Assembly (NCBI GenBank): GCA_903935095.1
Contig: CAIZQH010000013.1
Location: 54,214-118,213, forward strand
Direction: 5' to 3'
DNA from: an uncultured Flavobacteriales bacterium
GTDB lineage: Bacteria > Bacteroidota > Bacteroidia > Flavobacteriales_D > Crocinitomicaceae
DNA length: 64,000 bases
In this document: positions 1-8,389 of the stretch, in pieces
Layout of the letters: each line of letters opens with the position of its first letter
Numbering within the stretch: the first letter of the stretch is position 1
Program-made: the position numbers and the translations under genes
Notes under the pieces: generated by a model
The model's database searches: none
Told to the model about the DNA's origin: nothing
The model's input: the letters and a program-made list of their open reading frames with translations, nothing else

Positions 1-1792
1 CAATACTAGGAAAAGTAAAACTGGAAAACGGCGTGCAATCAATGATATAGGAATACCATTGCACCAAAGAATCTATTTCTTCACGCGTGTAATGTTCCTT
101 CAAAGTCCGTATGATTTGCTGATGCGCCAATCCATAGACATACGTGCGTTCACTAACACCTAATATCGATATTTTACGCTTGTTATTGATGTTGGTTTTT
201 GCTTGAATCGGACAGCCATGATCGTATTCTTGATAGAATATCAATTCTTGTTTCGTGTTATATCGACGGCAAACACCATTTCTTAATCCATTTGCATAGG
301 AATACGAAACGAGTACATTCCCTAAACTATCTAATTCCTGATAAGGTCCTTCTAGTTTTCCATCCTCGGTATGACGCGTACGGATTTTGATGCCATTCGA
401 AGCGTATAATTCTTCGATGCGATCGGACTTTTTATGAGGAATCAGGGTTTTAAGTCCGTTTTCGCCTTTGACCTCCTCGTTTTGTTGAAATTCCTTTTGA
501 ATCACTAGACTTTTACTATTTCCGTTGGAATAGTATTCGTTTTGCAAAAAGGAGGTCAAATAAGCCGTCTGCTCGATTTCTACCTCTTGTGCAAGAACGC
601 CATTTTCAAACCATTCTTTCTGAATCTTTCTTCCCTCCTTGGCGGACTTTTTCGATCCTTCCTCAAAATGAAGCATCGACATTTGTCCATTCGGGAAATA
701 TGCAACATAGGTGGTGTCGGCATTCGGCAAGTGATTCAGGATGGATTTTATTTTCCCATCAGGGTACTTCTCTATTTCGATTTCTTTTTTGTAATCATTC
801 GCGCGAATCAATGTTTCATAGAGTAAAACACCATCATTGTTCCATTTTTTCATGTAGCCATTACCTTCCTTGTCGATAACTAAATCCAAAAGCAATTTTC
901 CCTGTTCGTTCCATTCCTTTTTTGCTGGTTGAAACGGATGATTGGAGGTCACGTCGTAGAAATGTTCTGTTTGCAATTGACCATTATCGAACCAAGTGCG
1001 GTAAAATCCTTGTATGATATTGTCTTTGTACGTCAATTCCACATTTTTCATTCCAAGATAATTGTATCCCACCCATGCTCCATCAGGATTCCCATCCTTG
1101 TAGCGGCCTTTCGTTTTCACTTTTCCATTTTCATGGTATTCCGTGAAGGGTCCATCTTTAGATGAGTCACGTGAGAATTCGCTCAATATCAATTTATGGT
1201 GAAACCTACTAATCAGCACTCCCTCGGTTGAATAATTCTCTTCGTCTCCGAATTGGACGAGTAGCGAAGTATATCCATCGTCATCGACCGTATGTGGGGG
1301 ATGATTCTTGATTTCATATTGGCTAATTTCACTCAAACGCACAAAGGCAAATGATTGAACGAAGCGTTTTTTTCCGTTCAAATGATAATCGGTTTGTTTC
1401 ATGCAGCGACGATCAGATTCATCCAAATAATACACGCAATACATGGCTGGCTGTCCATTTTCCCAATAGCTACGGAGTTCTGCAAGCATCCCATCTGGAC
1501 GATCAGCATACGTTTTTAGAATGATGCGCGGTTTTCCATCTTGAAAATTTGCCTCTTCGGAGATCAAATGTCCATGTAGAAACTCACGTCGTTCATAAAG
1601 TTGACCTTGAATAAAGAATTCACATTTTCCTTCCAACGGCGTTTTGTAATCTCCTGCCAAATAGGTCGAGAAGACGTAATTACTGCCTTTTCTGATGTGT
1701 GTTTGAAAGGTACAGTTATCTTGTCCATACAACAACTGACTCGTCCAAAAAAACGAAAACAGCCATGCATTAGAAATGGAAAAATGCTTCAT
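1..1792 (-). CDS. Secreted MORN/YwqK-type repeat protein, 3' end outside window
   Basis: A reading frame on the minus strand starts with ATG at 1792 and stays open to base 1, giving about 597 codons without a stop, so the C-terminus lies outside the window. The N-terminus has a signal peptide (hydrophobic core LFSFFWTSQLL, likely cleavage near YGQ-D). The body carries repeated motifs of the type GPFTEYHENGKVKTKG, GAWVGYNYLG and QGFYRTWFDNGQLQTEHF, typical of MORN-like repeats in proteins annotated as YwqK-family antitoxins. The antitoxin label is a family name and is not supported here by a toxin neighbour. It is probably an envelope or periplasmic repeat protein. A second protein of this kind lies at 30409-31380. 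Function unknown. Confidence 0.8.
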   Translation of the reverse strand, partial: MKHFSISNAWLFSFFWTSQLLYGQDNCTFQTHIRKGSNYVFSTYLAGDYKTPLEGKCEFFIQGQLYERREFLHGHLISEEANFQDGKPRIILKTYADRPDGMLAELRSYWENGQPAMYCVYYLDESDRRCMKQTDYHLNGKKRFVQSFAFVRLSEISQYEIKNHPPHTVDDDGYTSLLVQFGDEENYSTEGVLISRFHHKLILSEFSRDSSKDGPFTEYHENGKVKTKGRYKDGNPDGAWVGYNYLGMKNVELTYKDNIIQGFYRTWFDNGQLQTEHFYDVTSNHPFQPAKKEWNEQGKLLLDLVIDKEGNGYMKKWNNDGVLLYETLIRANDYKKEIEIEKYPDGKIKSILNHLPNADTTYVAYFPNGQMSMLHFEEGSKKSAKEGRKIQKEWFENGVLAQEVEIEQTAYLTSFLQNEYYSNGNSKSLVIQKEFQQNEEVKGENGLKTLIPHKKSDRIEELYASNGIKIRTRHTEDGKLEGPYQELDSLGNVLVSYSYANGLRNGVCRRYNTKQELIFYQEYDHGCPIQAKTNINNKRKISILGVSERTYVYGLAHQQIIRTLKEHYTREEIDSLVQWYSYIIDCTPFSSFTFPSI

Positions 1793-1809
1793 GAACTTCA
1801 AATACAACA

Positions 1810-1817
1810 CAAACTTA
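1810..1817 (-). promoter_or_regulatory. Promoter -7 element TAAGTTTG
   Basis: On the minus strand the bases read TAAGTTTG, an exact match to the Bacteroidota -7 consensus TAnnTTTG. The motif ends 17 nt before the ATG at 1792. No clear -33 TTG was assigned. Confidence 0.5.
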
Positions 1818-1883
1818 ATAAAGTTCACCGAAAATGAGAGTGGGAGTGAGCGTGAGGCCGCCGCGGCGGGGAGAGCGACAAAC

Positions 1884-2477
1884 CTACTTTTCTGCAATGA
1901 CTTGAATAACGGCAGCATTCCCAAAGTGGAACTCACCTTCGTGTACTTCTCGAATTGTTTGATTTATTTTCAACGAAGGAAACGTGCTTAAGTCAGACCT
2001 TAATTCTTCTTCAGAATAAAGCAACGTTGTTGTCATAGGACCACCTGTTTTATAATTCACTTGGTCTTTATGATAAGACTCCATGACCAATTTTCCGCCA
2101 TTTTTCAAGGCCTTGAATAATTGTCCATGTACTTTTTTACGCAACTTCTCTGGAAAATGCCCGAAAATGATCACGATTCCATCCCAGGTGTTAGCCTCTA
2201 AATCCAAGTCATTCAAATCCGCACAAACCGTTTGAATTTGCACACCTTTCATTTCCGCTAATTGATTCATTTTTTTTATTCCTTCTTCGGAATAGTCTAC
2301 ACAAGTAACATCATGACCTTGTTCTGCTAGAAACACACCATTTCTACCTTCTCCTTCTGCCAAACAGAGAATTTTTGATCCTTCTGGAAAGCTTTGTTCT
2401 TGTAGGAAATCATTTGCTTGCAACCCGTATGCAAACACTTTTTCTTTATACCGTTCATTCCAAAATTCAACGTGCAT
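1884..2477 (-). CDS. Class I SAM-dependent methyltransferase (TehB-like)
   Basis: A 197-residue soluble protein. The SAM-binding motif I is visible around residues 37-55 (ILCLAEGEGRNGVFLAEQG), followed by an acidic motif II (VTCVDYSEEGI) and a motif near residue 88 (CADLNDLDLE), the normal order of a Rossmann-type class I methyltransferase. It resembles the TehB/methyltransferase-25 group of small-molecule methylases, but the substrate cannot be read from the sequence. Its ATG lies 1 bp after the stop of the kelch-type secreted protein upstream, so the two are probably cotranscribed, though no functional link is evident. Confidence 0.8.
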   Translation of the reverse strand: MHVEFWNERYKEKVFAYGLQANDFLQEQSFPEGSKILCLAEGEGRNGVFLAEQGHDVTCVDYSEEGIKKMNQLAEMKGVQIQTVCADLNDLDLEANTWDGIVIIFGHFPEKLRKKVHGQLFKALKNGGKLVMESYHKDQVNYKTGGPMTTTLLYSEEELRSDLSTFPSLKINQTIREVHEGEFHFGNAAVIQVIAEK

Positions 2478-2478
2478 A

Positions 2479-4077
2479 TTAATCTATATTTACTTGAACA
2501 ACGCGTGTATACTTGTCGTCAAAAATGAAATTAAAAAAATAACTACCCTTCGCCAACGGTGCATCATCGTTGTAGCGAAATGCTTTCACTCCCGTTTTTT
2601 GTTTCTCGTAATATTTTTCCATCACAATTTTACCTTCCAAATTGGTGACAAATAATTCTACGTTACTCTTATATGGACATTGAAACTTCATATCCATTTC
2701 ACCATGTGATGGATTGGGAAATACATTGACATCAAATAAATTAGCTCCGGGAATGACGGATGCTTGTCCAGTGCTTGCTCGAACCAACCAAACTTCGAAC
2801 ATTGTAGACTGCGCTGAAGTCACTCCGGTATTATTCACGGAAAATGGATTTGCTTCGGTGCTTTTTATTCCACCAACTATGTAACCTATACGCAGTGAAT
2901 CTGCCGTAATTTGCGCTAAATCGATGATTTCGTTCCCTAGAGATGGAACCGAAAAATCGTTAAAAAAACGCGCGGAAGAACCGGTTAACGCTGGCATTTC
3001 TATCGAAAACATGGATTCTTCGAATTGTCCATTTTGTGTCATGGACAAACGGCTAATCGTCTTCACGAACGGAACATTCGCATCACTTGTCAAAACACCA
3101 TTCACATACGAATACTGACTAATTCCACCAAAGAAAACATGATGCATTTGCTGCGAAGCCGAATCATAGAACGAAGCTTTTGCCGAATGGTAGTGACTTA
3201 AATATTGGTTGAAATCTGTTCGAGGCACATAGTTATTCGCGTGAATTTCCACAGGATACAAAAACGGTAAATCTGCATTCAGTTGAAAAACTCCCGCTGA
3301 AATCAAGTATCCAAATTCATTGTTCGGATACTTCATCGGCAATAGATTGTAGTCACGTCGGTGTAAATGAACCTGATCCAACTGCTCATTGTAATTCGAG
3401 ATAGCCAATTGACCATTTACGTTGGAAACCTGAAAGCTTCGAATAGCGCTAACATAAGTTTGAACATACGTTGCTCCTCCCATTGGATTATAGCGTCCAT
3501 CAAAACGATGTCCTCCAACCAAATAGAAAGTAGAATCAATCATTCCAAGATTTCCACCCGTAACAGCGAAGCGCTCATCCGTAAGTTGAATAAAATTAGG
3601 ACTGATATCCATTCCGTTTAAAATGTCATTGACTAATCCGTTTAAATCAATTTCAGTAAGTTTTGGAAAAGTAATGTGGTCATTCGCACTCGGACTAAAA
3701 CCATAGCCACCAGCAATGTAAAGTTTATCTCCTACTTGAAATTCATTCATATTGGTAGATTGTAATTGTTCCTTTAATCCAACAGGTAAAGTATTCACTG
3801 AAGCTGTCCAATATTGATTATTTGCTTTATCCAAGACATAGATCAACTCATTGTTATTACTAGCCGGAAATGCGTTAAAAGGCTGACGTGCATGCAAGCC
3901 ATCTTTTCGTCCACCAATGATGATCCATTTCCCATTCAGCTCTGCACTCGCAAAGGAATGTAGTCCAGGAAGATCGAGCAAGGAAGTGGGAATCAATTTA
4001 ATCTCGAATGGAAACTGGGTTGTTTGAGCAAAGATTCCACTGCTCGCAAGAACGAGTAAAAAAAGTATTTTTTTCAT
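2479..4077 (-). CDS. Secreted kelch-type beta-propeller protein with T9SS type A C-terminal signal
   Basis: 532 residues. It starts with a signal peptide (MKKILFLLVLASSGIFAQ). Kelch-like glycine pairs recur (WIIIGGRKDG, LYIAGGYGF, FYLVGGHRF, HVFFGGISQ, YIVGGIKS), suggesting a single beta-propeller at about residues 40-420. The last 80 residues form a T9SS type A sorting domain: FPNPSHGEMDMKF, a central beta pair, and the terminal strand GSYFFNFIFDDKYTRVVQV. The protein is therefore expected to be exported by Sec, moved across the outer membrane by T9SS, and anchored or released at the surface. No enzymatic residues were recognised. It precedes the methyltransferase gene by 1 bp. Confidence 0.82.
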   Translation of the reverse strand: MKKILFLLVLASSGIFAQTTQFPFEIKLIPTSLLDLPGLHSFASAELNGKWIIIGGRKDGLHARQPFNAFPASNNNELIYVLDKANNQYWTASVNTLPVGLKEQLQSTNMNEFQVGDKLYIAGGYGFSPSANDHITFPKLTEIDLNGLVNDILNGMDISPNFIQLTDERFAVTGGNLGMIDSTFYLVGGHRFDGRYNPMGGATYVQTYVSAIRSFQVSNVNGQLAISNYNEQLDQVHLHRRDYNLLPMKYPNNEFGYLISAGVFQLNADLPFLYPVEIHANNYVPRTDFNQYLSHYHSAKASFYDSASQQMHHVFFGGISQYSYVNGVLTSDANVPFVKTISRLSMTQNGQFEESMFSIEMPALTGSSARFFNDFSVPSLGNEIIDLAQITADSLRIGYIVGGIKSTEANPFSVNNTGVTSAQSTMFEVWLVRASTGQASVIPGANLFDVNVFPNPSHGEMDMKFQCPYKSNVELFVTNLEGKIVMEKYYEKQKTGVKAFRYNDDAPLAKGSYFFNFIFDDKYTRVVQVNID

Positions 4078-4088
4078 TTTTTTTTATG

Positions 4089-4895
4089 TTAACGCAACAT
4101 GACTTGAAACTCATTGTAGAAAATAAAGGCGCCCATCAGCAGGACAAACCATGCAAATCCCTTTCGAAGAAGGTTCGTTTCCATTTTTTTGGCAAGTTTT
4201 CCGCCGACCAAAATACCGATCACCGCCAGTAAGGTGAGTAATCCTAAAAATCTCCAATCCATCAGCGAACCTTGTATCCAAACATCTCCTGTAAATCCAA
4301 CCAACGAATTTACCGCGATAATGAGTAGAGATGTTCCAACGGAAATTTTCATGGATAATTTGCTAAACATGACCAAAGCAGGAACGATTAAGAATCCACC
4401 TCCTACTCCGACAAGTCCGGTAAGTACACCAACGATTGCCCCTTGAAACATGAGTGGATAATTATTCCATTCAAACGCTTTTTTTTCTTGCTCTATTTCC
4501 GTTGATTTTCGTAACATGTTCAATGCCGCAAATAACATGAGAACCGAAAACAAAACCAACATCGCATTCGATTTTGTCAAAACAAGGTGTTCTGATGAAA
4601 AAATCAGATCTGGAATTGTTGGCAAAATCCACTTGCGTGTACTAAACACAGTCAACATGGATGGAAGTCCAAAAAGCAACGCTGTTCGTAAATCCACTTC
4701 CTTTTGTTGCCACTTGGGCAGGAAACCTACTAAACTCGTTATACCAACGATAAAAAGCGAATACGCTGTTCCTAGTTCCGGTTGAACGTGAAACAAATAA
4801 ACAAGAACGGGGACAGTTAAAATAGAACCTCCCCCGCCAATTAAGCCCAGAATAAGTCCAATTAATACCGCTGCCACATATCCAAAAAGCTCCAC
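4089..4895 (-). CDS. TauE/SafE-family sulfite or sulfur-anion exporter
   Basis: 268 residues, about eight hydrophobic segments, with the two-fold internal repeat of the TauE/SafE family: each half begins with a glycine-rich turn (LGLIGGGGSILTVPVLVYLF near residue 20, and TGLVGVGGGFLIVPALVMF near residue 160). Family members export sulfite, sulfoacetate or related organosulfur anions across the inner membrane. The start is GTG, placed directly after the TAA of the MBL-rhodanese gene with no gap, so the two are translationally coupled. That neighbour makes a role in sulfite or thiosulfate handling likely. A second TauE gene is at 31377-32144. Confidence 0.87.
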   Translation of the reverse strand: MELFGYVAAVLIGLILGLIGGGGSILTVPVLVYLFHVQPELGTAYSLFIVGITSLVGFLPKWQQKEVDLRTALLFGLPSMLTVFSTRKWILPTIPDLIFSSEHLVLTKSNAMLVLFSVLMLFAALNMLRKSTEIEQEKKAFEWNNYPLMFQGAIVGVLTGLVGVGGGFLIVPALVMFSKLSMKISVGTSLLIIAVNSLVGFTGDVWIQGSLMDWRFLGLLTLLAVIGILVGGKLAKKMETNLLRKGFAWFVLLMGAFIFYNEFQVMLR

Positions 4896-6308
4896 TTATT
4901 TTAGAACTTTACTCTGACAGATGAAATCTGACGTTGGAACGGCTGTTTTTGCAATTGCAACAAATCCACCATCAACCTCTGAAAAATTTCTAAATCCGCG
5001 TGCTTGTAAAATACTTGCGGCAATCATGCTACGGTATCCACCTTGACAATGTAAAAAGAAATGTTCGTTTGGATTGATGTCTTTTGTCCACTCGTTAATA
5101 TACGCAAGCGGCTTGCTAAACGCTTCTGATACGTGTTCAGCTGCGTATTCTCCTTCTTTGCGCACATCGATCACTAGTGATTTATTCAACTCAAACTGTT
5201 TTGCAAATGTCTCTGTTGTGATACGGGTTACTTGATCCACTTCTTTTCCGGAAGACTTCCAAGCGTCAAATCCACCATCGAGGTATCCAACAACGTGGTC
5301 AAATCCAACACGGCTTAATCGTGTGATCACTTCTTCTTCCATTCCTGGATCTGTCACCAATAATATTTCTTGTTTTACGTCTCCAATCAATGCGCCAACC
5401 CACGGGGCAAAATCACCTTTTATTCCAATGTTAATGGCATTTGGGACAAATCCAAGGGTAAATGAGGCTGCAGGACGTGTATCCAAAATAAGGGCATTTG
5501 TCGATTCAGCAACTAATTCAAATGCTTCAGGAGCAAGTGGAGTCATTGAACGTAATTTCACCTCATCAAAAGGATCGTAACCACCTTTATTCATCGCTAC
5601 ATTGAATCCAAAATAAGCCGGAGGAGGTAGAAGCCCATCTGTAACCGCCTCAATGAATGCCTCTTTGTTTGGTTGATTCAAGGCGTAGTTCATTTTTTTC
5701 TGATTCCCTAAGGTATCAACCGTTTCCTTCATCATGTTTTTACCACATGCTGATCCAGCTCCGTGCGCCGGATAAACGGTAATATCATCCGCCAATGGCA
5801 TGATTTTATTCGTCAAACTCTCGTAAAGAAGACCTGCCAATTGTTCTTGCGTCATGTGGGCAGCTTTTTGCGCCAAATCTGGACGACCGACATCACCTAA
5901 GAATAAGGTATCCCCAGAGAACAATGCCACATCTTTTCCATGTTCATCCATTAACAGGAAACATGAGCTTTCCATGGTATGTCCGGGAGTGTGTAATACT
6001 TTGATTTTAACAGAACCAATCTCAAATACTTGTTCATCTGTTGCAACGATTGCTTCAAAAGCGGGATTAGCTGATGGACCATAAACGATTGCTGCACCGG
6101 TTTTTTTACTTAAATCTAAATGACCCGAAACAAAATCAGCATGGAAATGTGTCTCGAAAATATATTTTAGGTTCACACCATCTTCTTTTAATCGAGCTAA
6201 ATAAGGTTCTACTTCTCTTAAAGGATCTATGATGAGTGCTTCGTTTCCACTAACAATATAATAAGCTCCTTGAGCTAAGCATCCGGTATAAATTTGTTCT
6301 ATTTTCAT
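4896..6308 (-). CDS. MBL-fold hydrolase with two rhodanese domains (persulfide dioxygenase/sulfurtransferase type)
   Basis: 470 residues. The N-terminal metallo-beta-lactamase domain (about 1-240) has the metal ligands HFHADFVSGH at 54-63, HTPGHTMESSC, and GDTLFLGDVGRPDL, like ETHE1-type persulfide dioxygenases. Two rhodanese domains follow (about 270-355 and 370-465). The second has an active-site loop with cysteine (HCQGGYRS). In the first, the equivalent position reads VTDPGMEEE, with no cysteine, so that domain is probably inactive. Known relatives oxidise glutathione- or CoA-persulfide to sulfite, or transfer sulfane sulfur. Coupling to TauE, a possible sulfite exporter, fits sulfide detoxification. 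A Crp/Fnr-like site and a -7 promoter element lie upstream. Confidence 0.88.
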   Translation of the reverse strand: MKIEQIYTGCLAQGAYYIVSGNEALIIDPLREVEPYLARLKEDGVNLKYIFETHFHADFVSGHLDLSKKTGAAIVYGPSANPAFEAIVATDEQVFEIGSVKIKVLHTPGHTMESSCFLLMDEHGKDVALFSGDTLFLGDVGRPDLAQKAAHMTQEQLAGLLYESLTNKIMPLADDITVYPAHGAGSACGKNMMKETVDTLGNQKKMNYALNQPNKEAFIEAVTDGLLPPPAYFGFNVAMNKGGYDPFDEVKLRSMTPLAPEAFELVAESTNALILDTRPAASFTLGFVPNAINIGIKGDFAPWVGALIGDVKQEILLVTDPGMEEEVITRLSRVGFDHVVGYLDGGFDAWKSSGKEVDQVTRITTETFAKQFELNKSLVIDVRKEGEYAAEHVSEAFSKPLAYINEWTKDINPNEHFFLHCQGGYRSMIAASILQARGFRNFSEVDGGFVAIAKTAVPTSDFICQSKVLK

Positions 6309-6330
6309 ATGCTTTCAGTTATTTACAGTA

Positions 6331-6338
6331 CAAAGATA
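6331..6338 (-). promoter_or_regulatory. Promoter -7 element TATCTTTG for the MBL-rhodanese/TauE operon
   Basis: The minus strand reads TATCTTTG, an exact TAnnTTTG. It sits 22 nt before the ATG at 6308. No TTG lies at the usual -33 spacing, which fits a promoter that needs an activator. Confidence 0.6.
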
Positions 6339-6360
6339 AAGTACCTATTCAAATCAAAAG

Positions 6361-6374
6361 GTGATATAAGTCAC
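6361..6374. promoter_or_regulatory. Putative Crp/Fnr-family operator GTGA-N6-TCAC
   Basis: The bases GTGATATAAGTCAC form a perfect 4+4 inverted repeat with a 6-bp spacer, followed by A, close to the Crp/Fnr consensus TGTGA-N6-TCACA. Its centre is about 41 bp upstream of the start predicted from the -7 element at 6331-6338, which is the class II activator position. Confidence 0.45.
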
Positions 6375-6404
6375 AAATTGAAATTTGAAACTTGTTAAAA
6401 CAAA

Positions 6405-6428
6405 AAAAGACATCCCAAGATGTCTTTT
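6405..6428 (-). terminator. Rho-independent terminator of the chalcone-isomerase-like gene
   Basis: A perfect 10-bp stem AAAAGACATC / GATGTCTTTT with a 4-nt loop. On the minus strand it is followed by a run of T. It lies 23 bp past the stop at 6451. Confidence 0.75.
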
Positions 6429-6450
6429 CATTTTTTTTATTTTCCATGGA

Positions 6451-7005
6451 CTATCCTTTGCCCAACATTCCTTTTTTCAAGTTCTCATCGGCCGGTTTTG
6501 AACCGAACCAAATGGAGAAAAGTGCTTTTTTGAAATCGTAACCAGGAATTGTTCCTTTTACCACTCCGTTTTTCGTTACTTTCAATCCTTTATCTGGTGT
6601 GTAATCGAAATGAATCACATCACCGATTTTAAATTCATCTGAAAAGAAACCGATGAATTTCTTTTTATCCTCTGCTGATGCTTTGGACGTAGCATTCGCG
6701 AATCCTTCGTTTACTGACTCAAGAAAACGTTCACGCGTTACACTACTAGAAATAATTTTGATGTGAATCGCCATTTCTTCTGTACCGTAAATTACTTTAC
6801 TTGCATCCGTTGTTTTTACTTCTAAGTAAAGCGCAGCAACGTATAAGTCCATCCAGTATTTTTCGCGTAATCCACCACCGTTTAAAACCAATTCGTTTTT
6901 ACCGATTTTTTCCGTCAACGGAAACTTCACTCCATTAATCGTTTTTGTTTGTGCAAAAGATTCTAATCCAATAAATAAGAAAAGAAGTAAGGTTAAGTTT
7001 TTCAT
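6451..7005 (-). CDS. Chalcone-isomerase-family secreted protein
   Basis: 184 residues with a signal peptide (MKNLTLLLFLFIGLESFAQ). The mature part matches the bacterial chalcone-isomerase-like fold: NGVKFPLTEKIGKNELVLNG at the start, YWMDLYVAALYLE in the first helix-strand pair, then VTRERFLESVNEGF, and a terminal ALFSIWFGSKPADENLKKGMLG. In bacteria these proteins are exported and have no known flavonoid substrate. Some relatives bind fatty acids, but the role here is unknown. The gene has its own promoter at 7026-7056 and its own terminator, so it is a single-gene unit. Confidence 0.82.
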   Translation of the reverse strand: MKNLTLLLFLFIGLESFAQTKTINGVKFPLTEKIGKNELVLNGGGLREKYWMDLYVAALYLEVKTTDASKVIYGTEEMAIHIKIISSSVTRERFLESVNEGFANATSKASAEDKKKFIGFFSDEFKIGDVIHFDYTPDKGLKVTKNGVVKGTIPGYDFKKALFSIWFGSKPADENLKKGMLGKG

Positions 7006-7025
7006 AATTAAGTTTTTTGGTTTCT

Positions 7026-7056
7026 CAAAAATAAGGAATGAAAATTAATTTTCCAA
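7026..7056 (-). promoter_or_regulatory. Canonical Bacteroidota promoter TTG-N20-TATTTTTG
   Basis: On the minus strand a TTG (7054-7056) lies 20 bp before TATTTTTG (7026-7033), matching both the -33 and -7 elements with optimal spacing. It serves the gene starting at 7005 and lies just past the end of the helicase gene. Confidence 0.7.
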
Positions 7057-7063
7057 AGTTATG

Positions 7064-8281
7064 TTAATCTGCCCATTCATTTGGATCAGAATTTTCTTCG
7101 ATCAGTTTCTTCCAATTGTAATTTAAATCTTCGGTATCCTCAATAATGGACATGTAATCTTTATTATCGATATCGTAACGCAAGATTTCTTCTCCTGTGT
7201 ACGCCTCTATCGCATCCAAAAATGCTACTTCTTCTTCACTACAGAAGGATAATGCTTGTCCGGTTTGTTGTCCACGCCCAGTTCGGCCACAACGGTGAAC
7301 ATAATTCTCCGGGGAATCGGGTAAATCGTAGTTAATGACGTAATCCATATTGGGAATATCAATTCCACGGCACGCAACATCAGTAGTAATTAACACTTGA
7401 TTCTCTGTTGAACGAAAACGATCTAAGATCGCAAAACGATCTTCTTGTTCCTTTCCACCATGTAAGGCTTCGGCCTTCACTCCTACTCGTTCCATTGCGG
7501 AGACGACACGTTCCGCACGGACTTTTGTTCGGACAAACACCAAGAATTTAAATTCTGGGTATTCCTTGATCATGTTCTCTAAGAAGAAACGCTTGTCATC
7601 CATTTCAATAAAAGCTACCGCATGTGTGACATTTTTCGACACTGGATTTTTAGGCGATATTTGAATACGTATGGCATCTTTTACGACATCATAAGCCAAT
7701 GATTTAATTTTCTTAGATATCGTTGCCGTAAAAAACAAGGTCTGGCGATTTTTCGGTATTTTTTTTAACACATCGTGGATATCCTTCGTAAAACCTAGGT
7801 CCAACATTAAATCTGCTTCGTCCAAAACAAGAACCTCCAATTTGGAAATATCAATGAATCCCTGTGCAATTAAATCGAACATCCGTCCCGGTGTTGATAC
7901 CAGCACGTCCAAACTACCCTTTAAACGATCAATTTGTTTTTCCTGTTCAACGCCTCCGTATAATCCTAGAACACTAACTGGAGTTTTGGCACCAATTTGA
8001 ACCACCACATCCGAAATTTGCTTGGCTAATTCTCTTGTCGGAACGAGCACTAATCCACGAATTCCTTTATATGATCCTCGTTTTTTTGTTGCGAACTTAT
8101 GAATCATCGGAATAACAAAGGCAGCCGTTTTACCGGTACCTGTTTGAGCAACCGCCATCACATCCTCACCATCTAAAATATGTTTAATGGCGCGGTGTTG
8201 AATATCGGTTGGACGCTTGAATCCGAGGATGTCAAGTTGGTCTTTGATTTCATCAATAAGGGAATAGTCCTTGAATTTCAT
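7064..8281 (-). CDS. DEAD-box ATP-dependent RNA helicase
   Basis: 405 residues, with all core motifs in order: Q motif FKRPTDIQ (21-28), Walker A AQTGTGKT (45-52), Ia PTRELAKQ, Ib STPGRM, Walker B VLDEADLML, motif III as TAT (the usual form is SAT), then IV FLVFVRTK, HGGKEQEDR, V TTDVACRGID and VI HRCGRTGRG. The C-terminal tail is short and acidic, with no RNA-binding extension or Lys/Arg tail, so it belongs to the short RhlE-like or SrmB-like housekeeping helicases for ribosome assembly or RNA turnover. An exact -7 element ends 4 nt before the ATG. Confidence 0.93.
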   Translation of the reverse strand: MKFKDYSLIDEIKDQLDILGFKRPTDIQHRAIKHILDGEDVMAVAQTGTGKTAAFVIPMIHKFATKKRGSYKGIRGLVLVPTRELAKQISDVVVQIGAKTPVSVLGLYGGVEQEKQIDRLKGSLDVLVSTPGRMFDLIAQGFIDISKLEVLVLDEADLMLDLGFTKDIHDVLKKIPKNRQTLFFTATISKKIKSLAYDVVKDAIRIQISPKNPVSKNVTHAVAFIEMDDKRFFLENMIKEYPEFKFLVFVRTKVRAERVVSAMERVGVKAEALHGGKEQEDRFAILDRFRSTENQVLITTDVACRGIDIPNMDYVINYDLPDSPENYVHRCGRTGRGQQTGQALSFCSEEEVAFLDAIEAYTGEEILRYDIDNKDYMSIIEDTEDLNYNWKKLIEENSDPNEWAD

Positions 8282-8285
8282 GCAA

Positions 8286-8293
8286 CAAAGGTA
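8286..8293 (-). promoter_or_regulatory. Promoter -7 element TACCTTTG 4 nt from the helicase start
   Basis: The minus strand reads TACCTTTG, then TTGC, then ATG (8281-8279). The expected transcription start therefore falls at or next to the start codon. Confidence 0.55.
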
Positions 8294-8389
8294 AGCATGT
8301 TTCTGTTGGAAAGAGCCATCAATCAGTCAATTGCTTTGGGAAATGAACCTTTTTCCAGGACACGTGTAAGCAAGGAAAAACAGATAAAC

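Noticed and set aside
542..1165. Plus-strand frames of 78-96 codons inside 1-1.2 kb
   Set aside because: They are antisense to the long partial YwqK-type frame, which has clear repeats and a signal peptide.
8180..8389. 70-codon N-terminal extension of the MuiA-like gene
   Set aside because: It overlaps the helicase gene on the other strand and hides the signal peptide starting at 8390.
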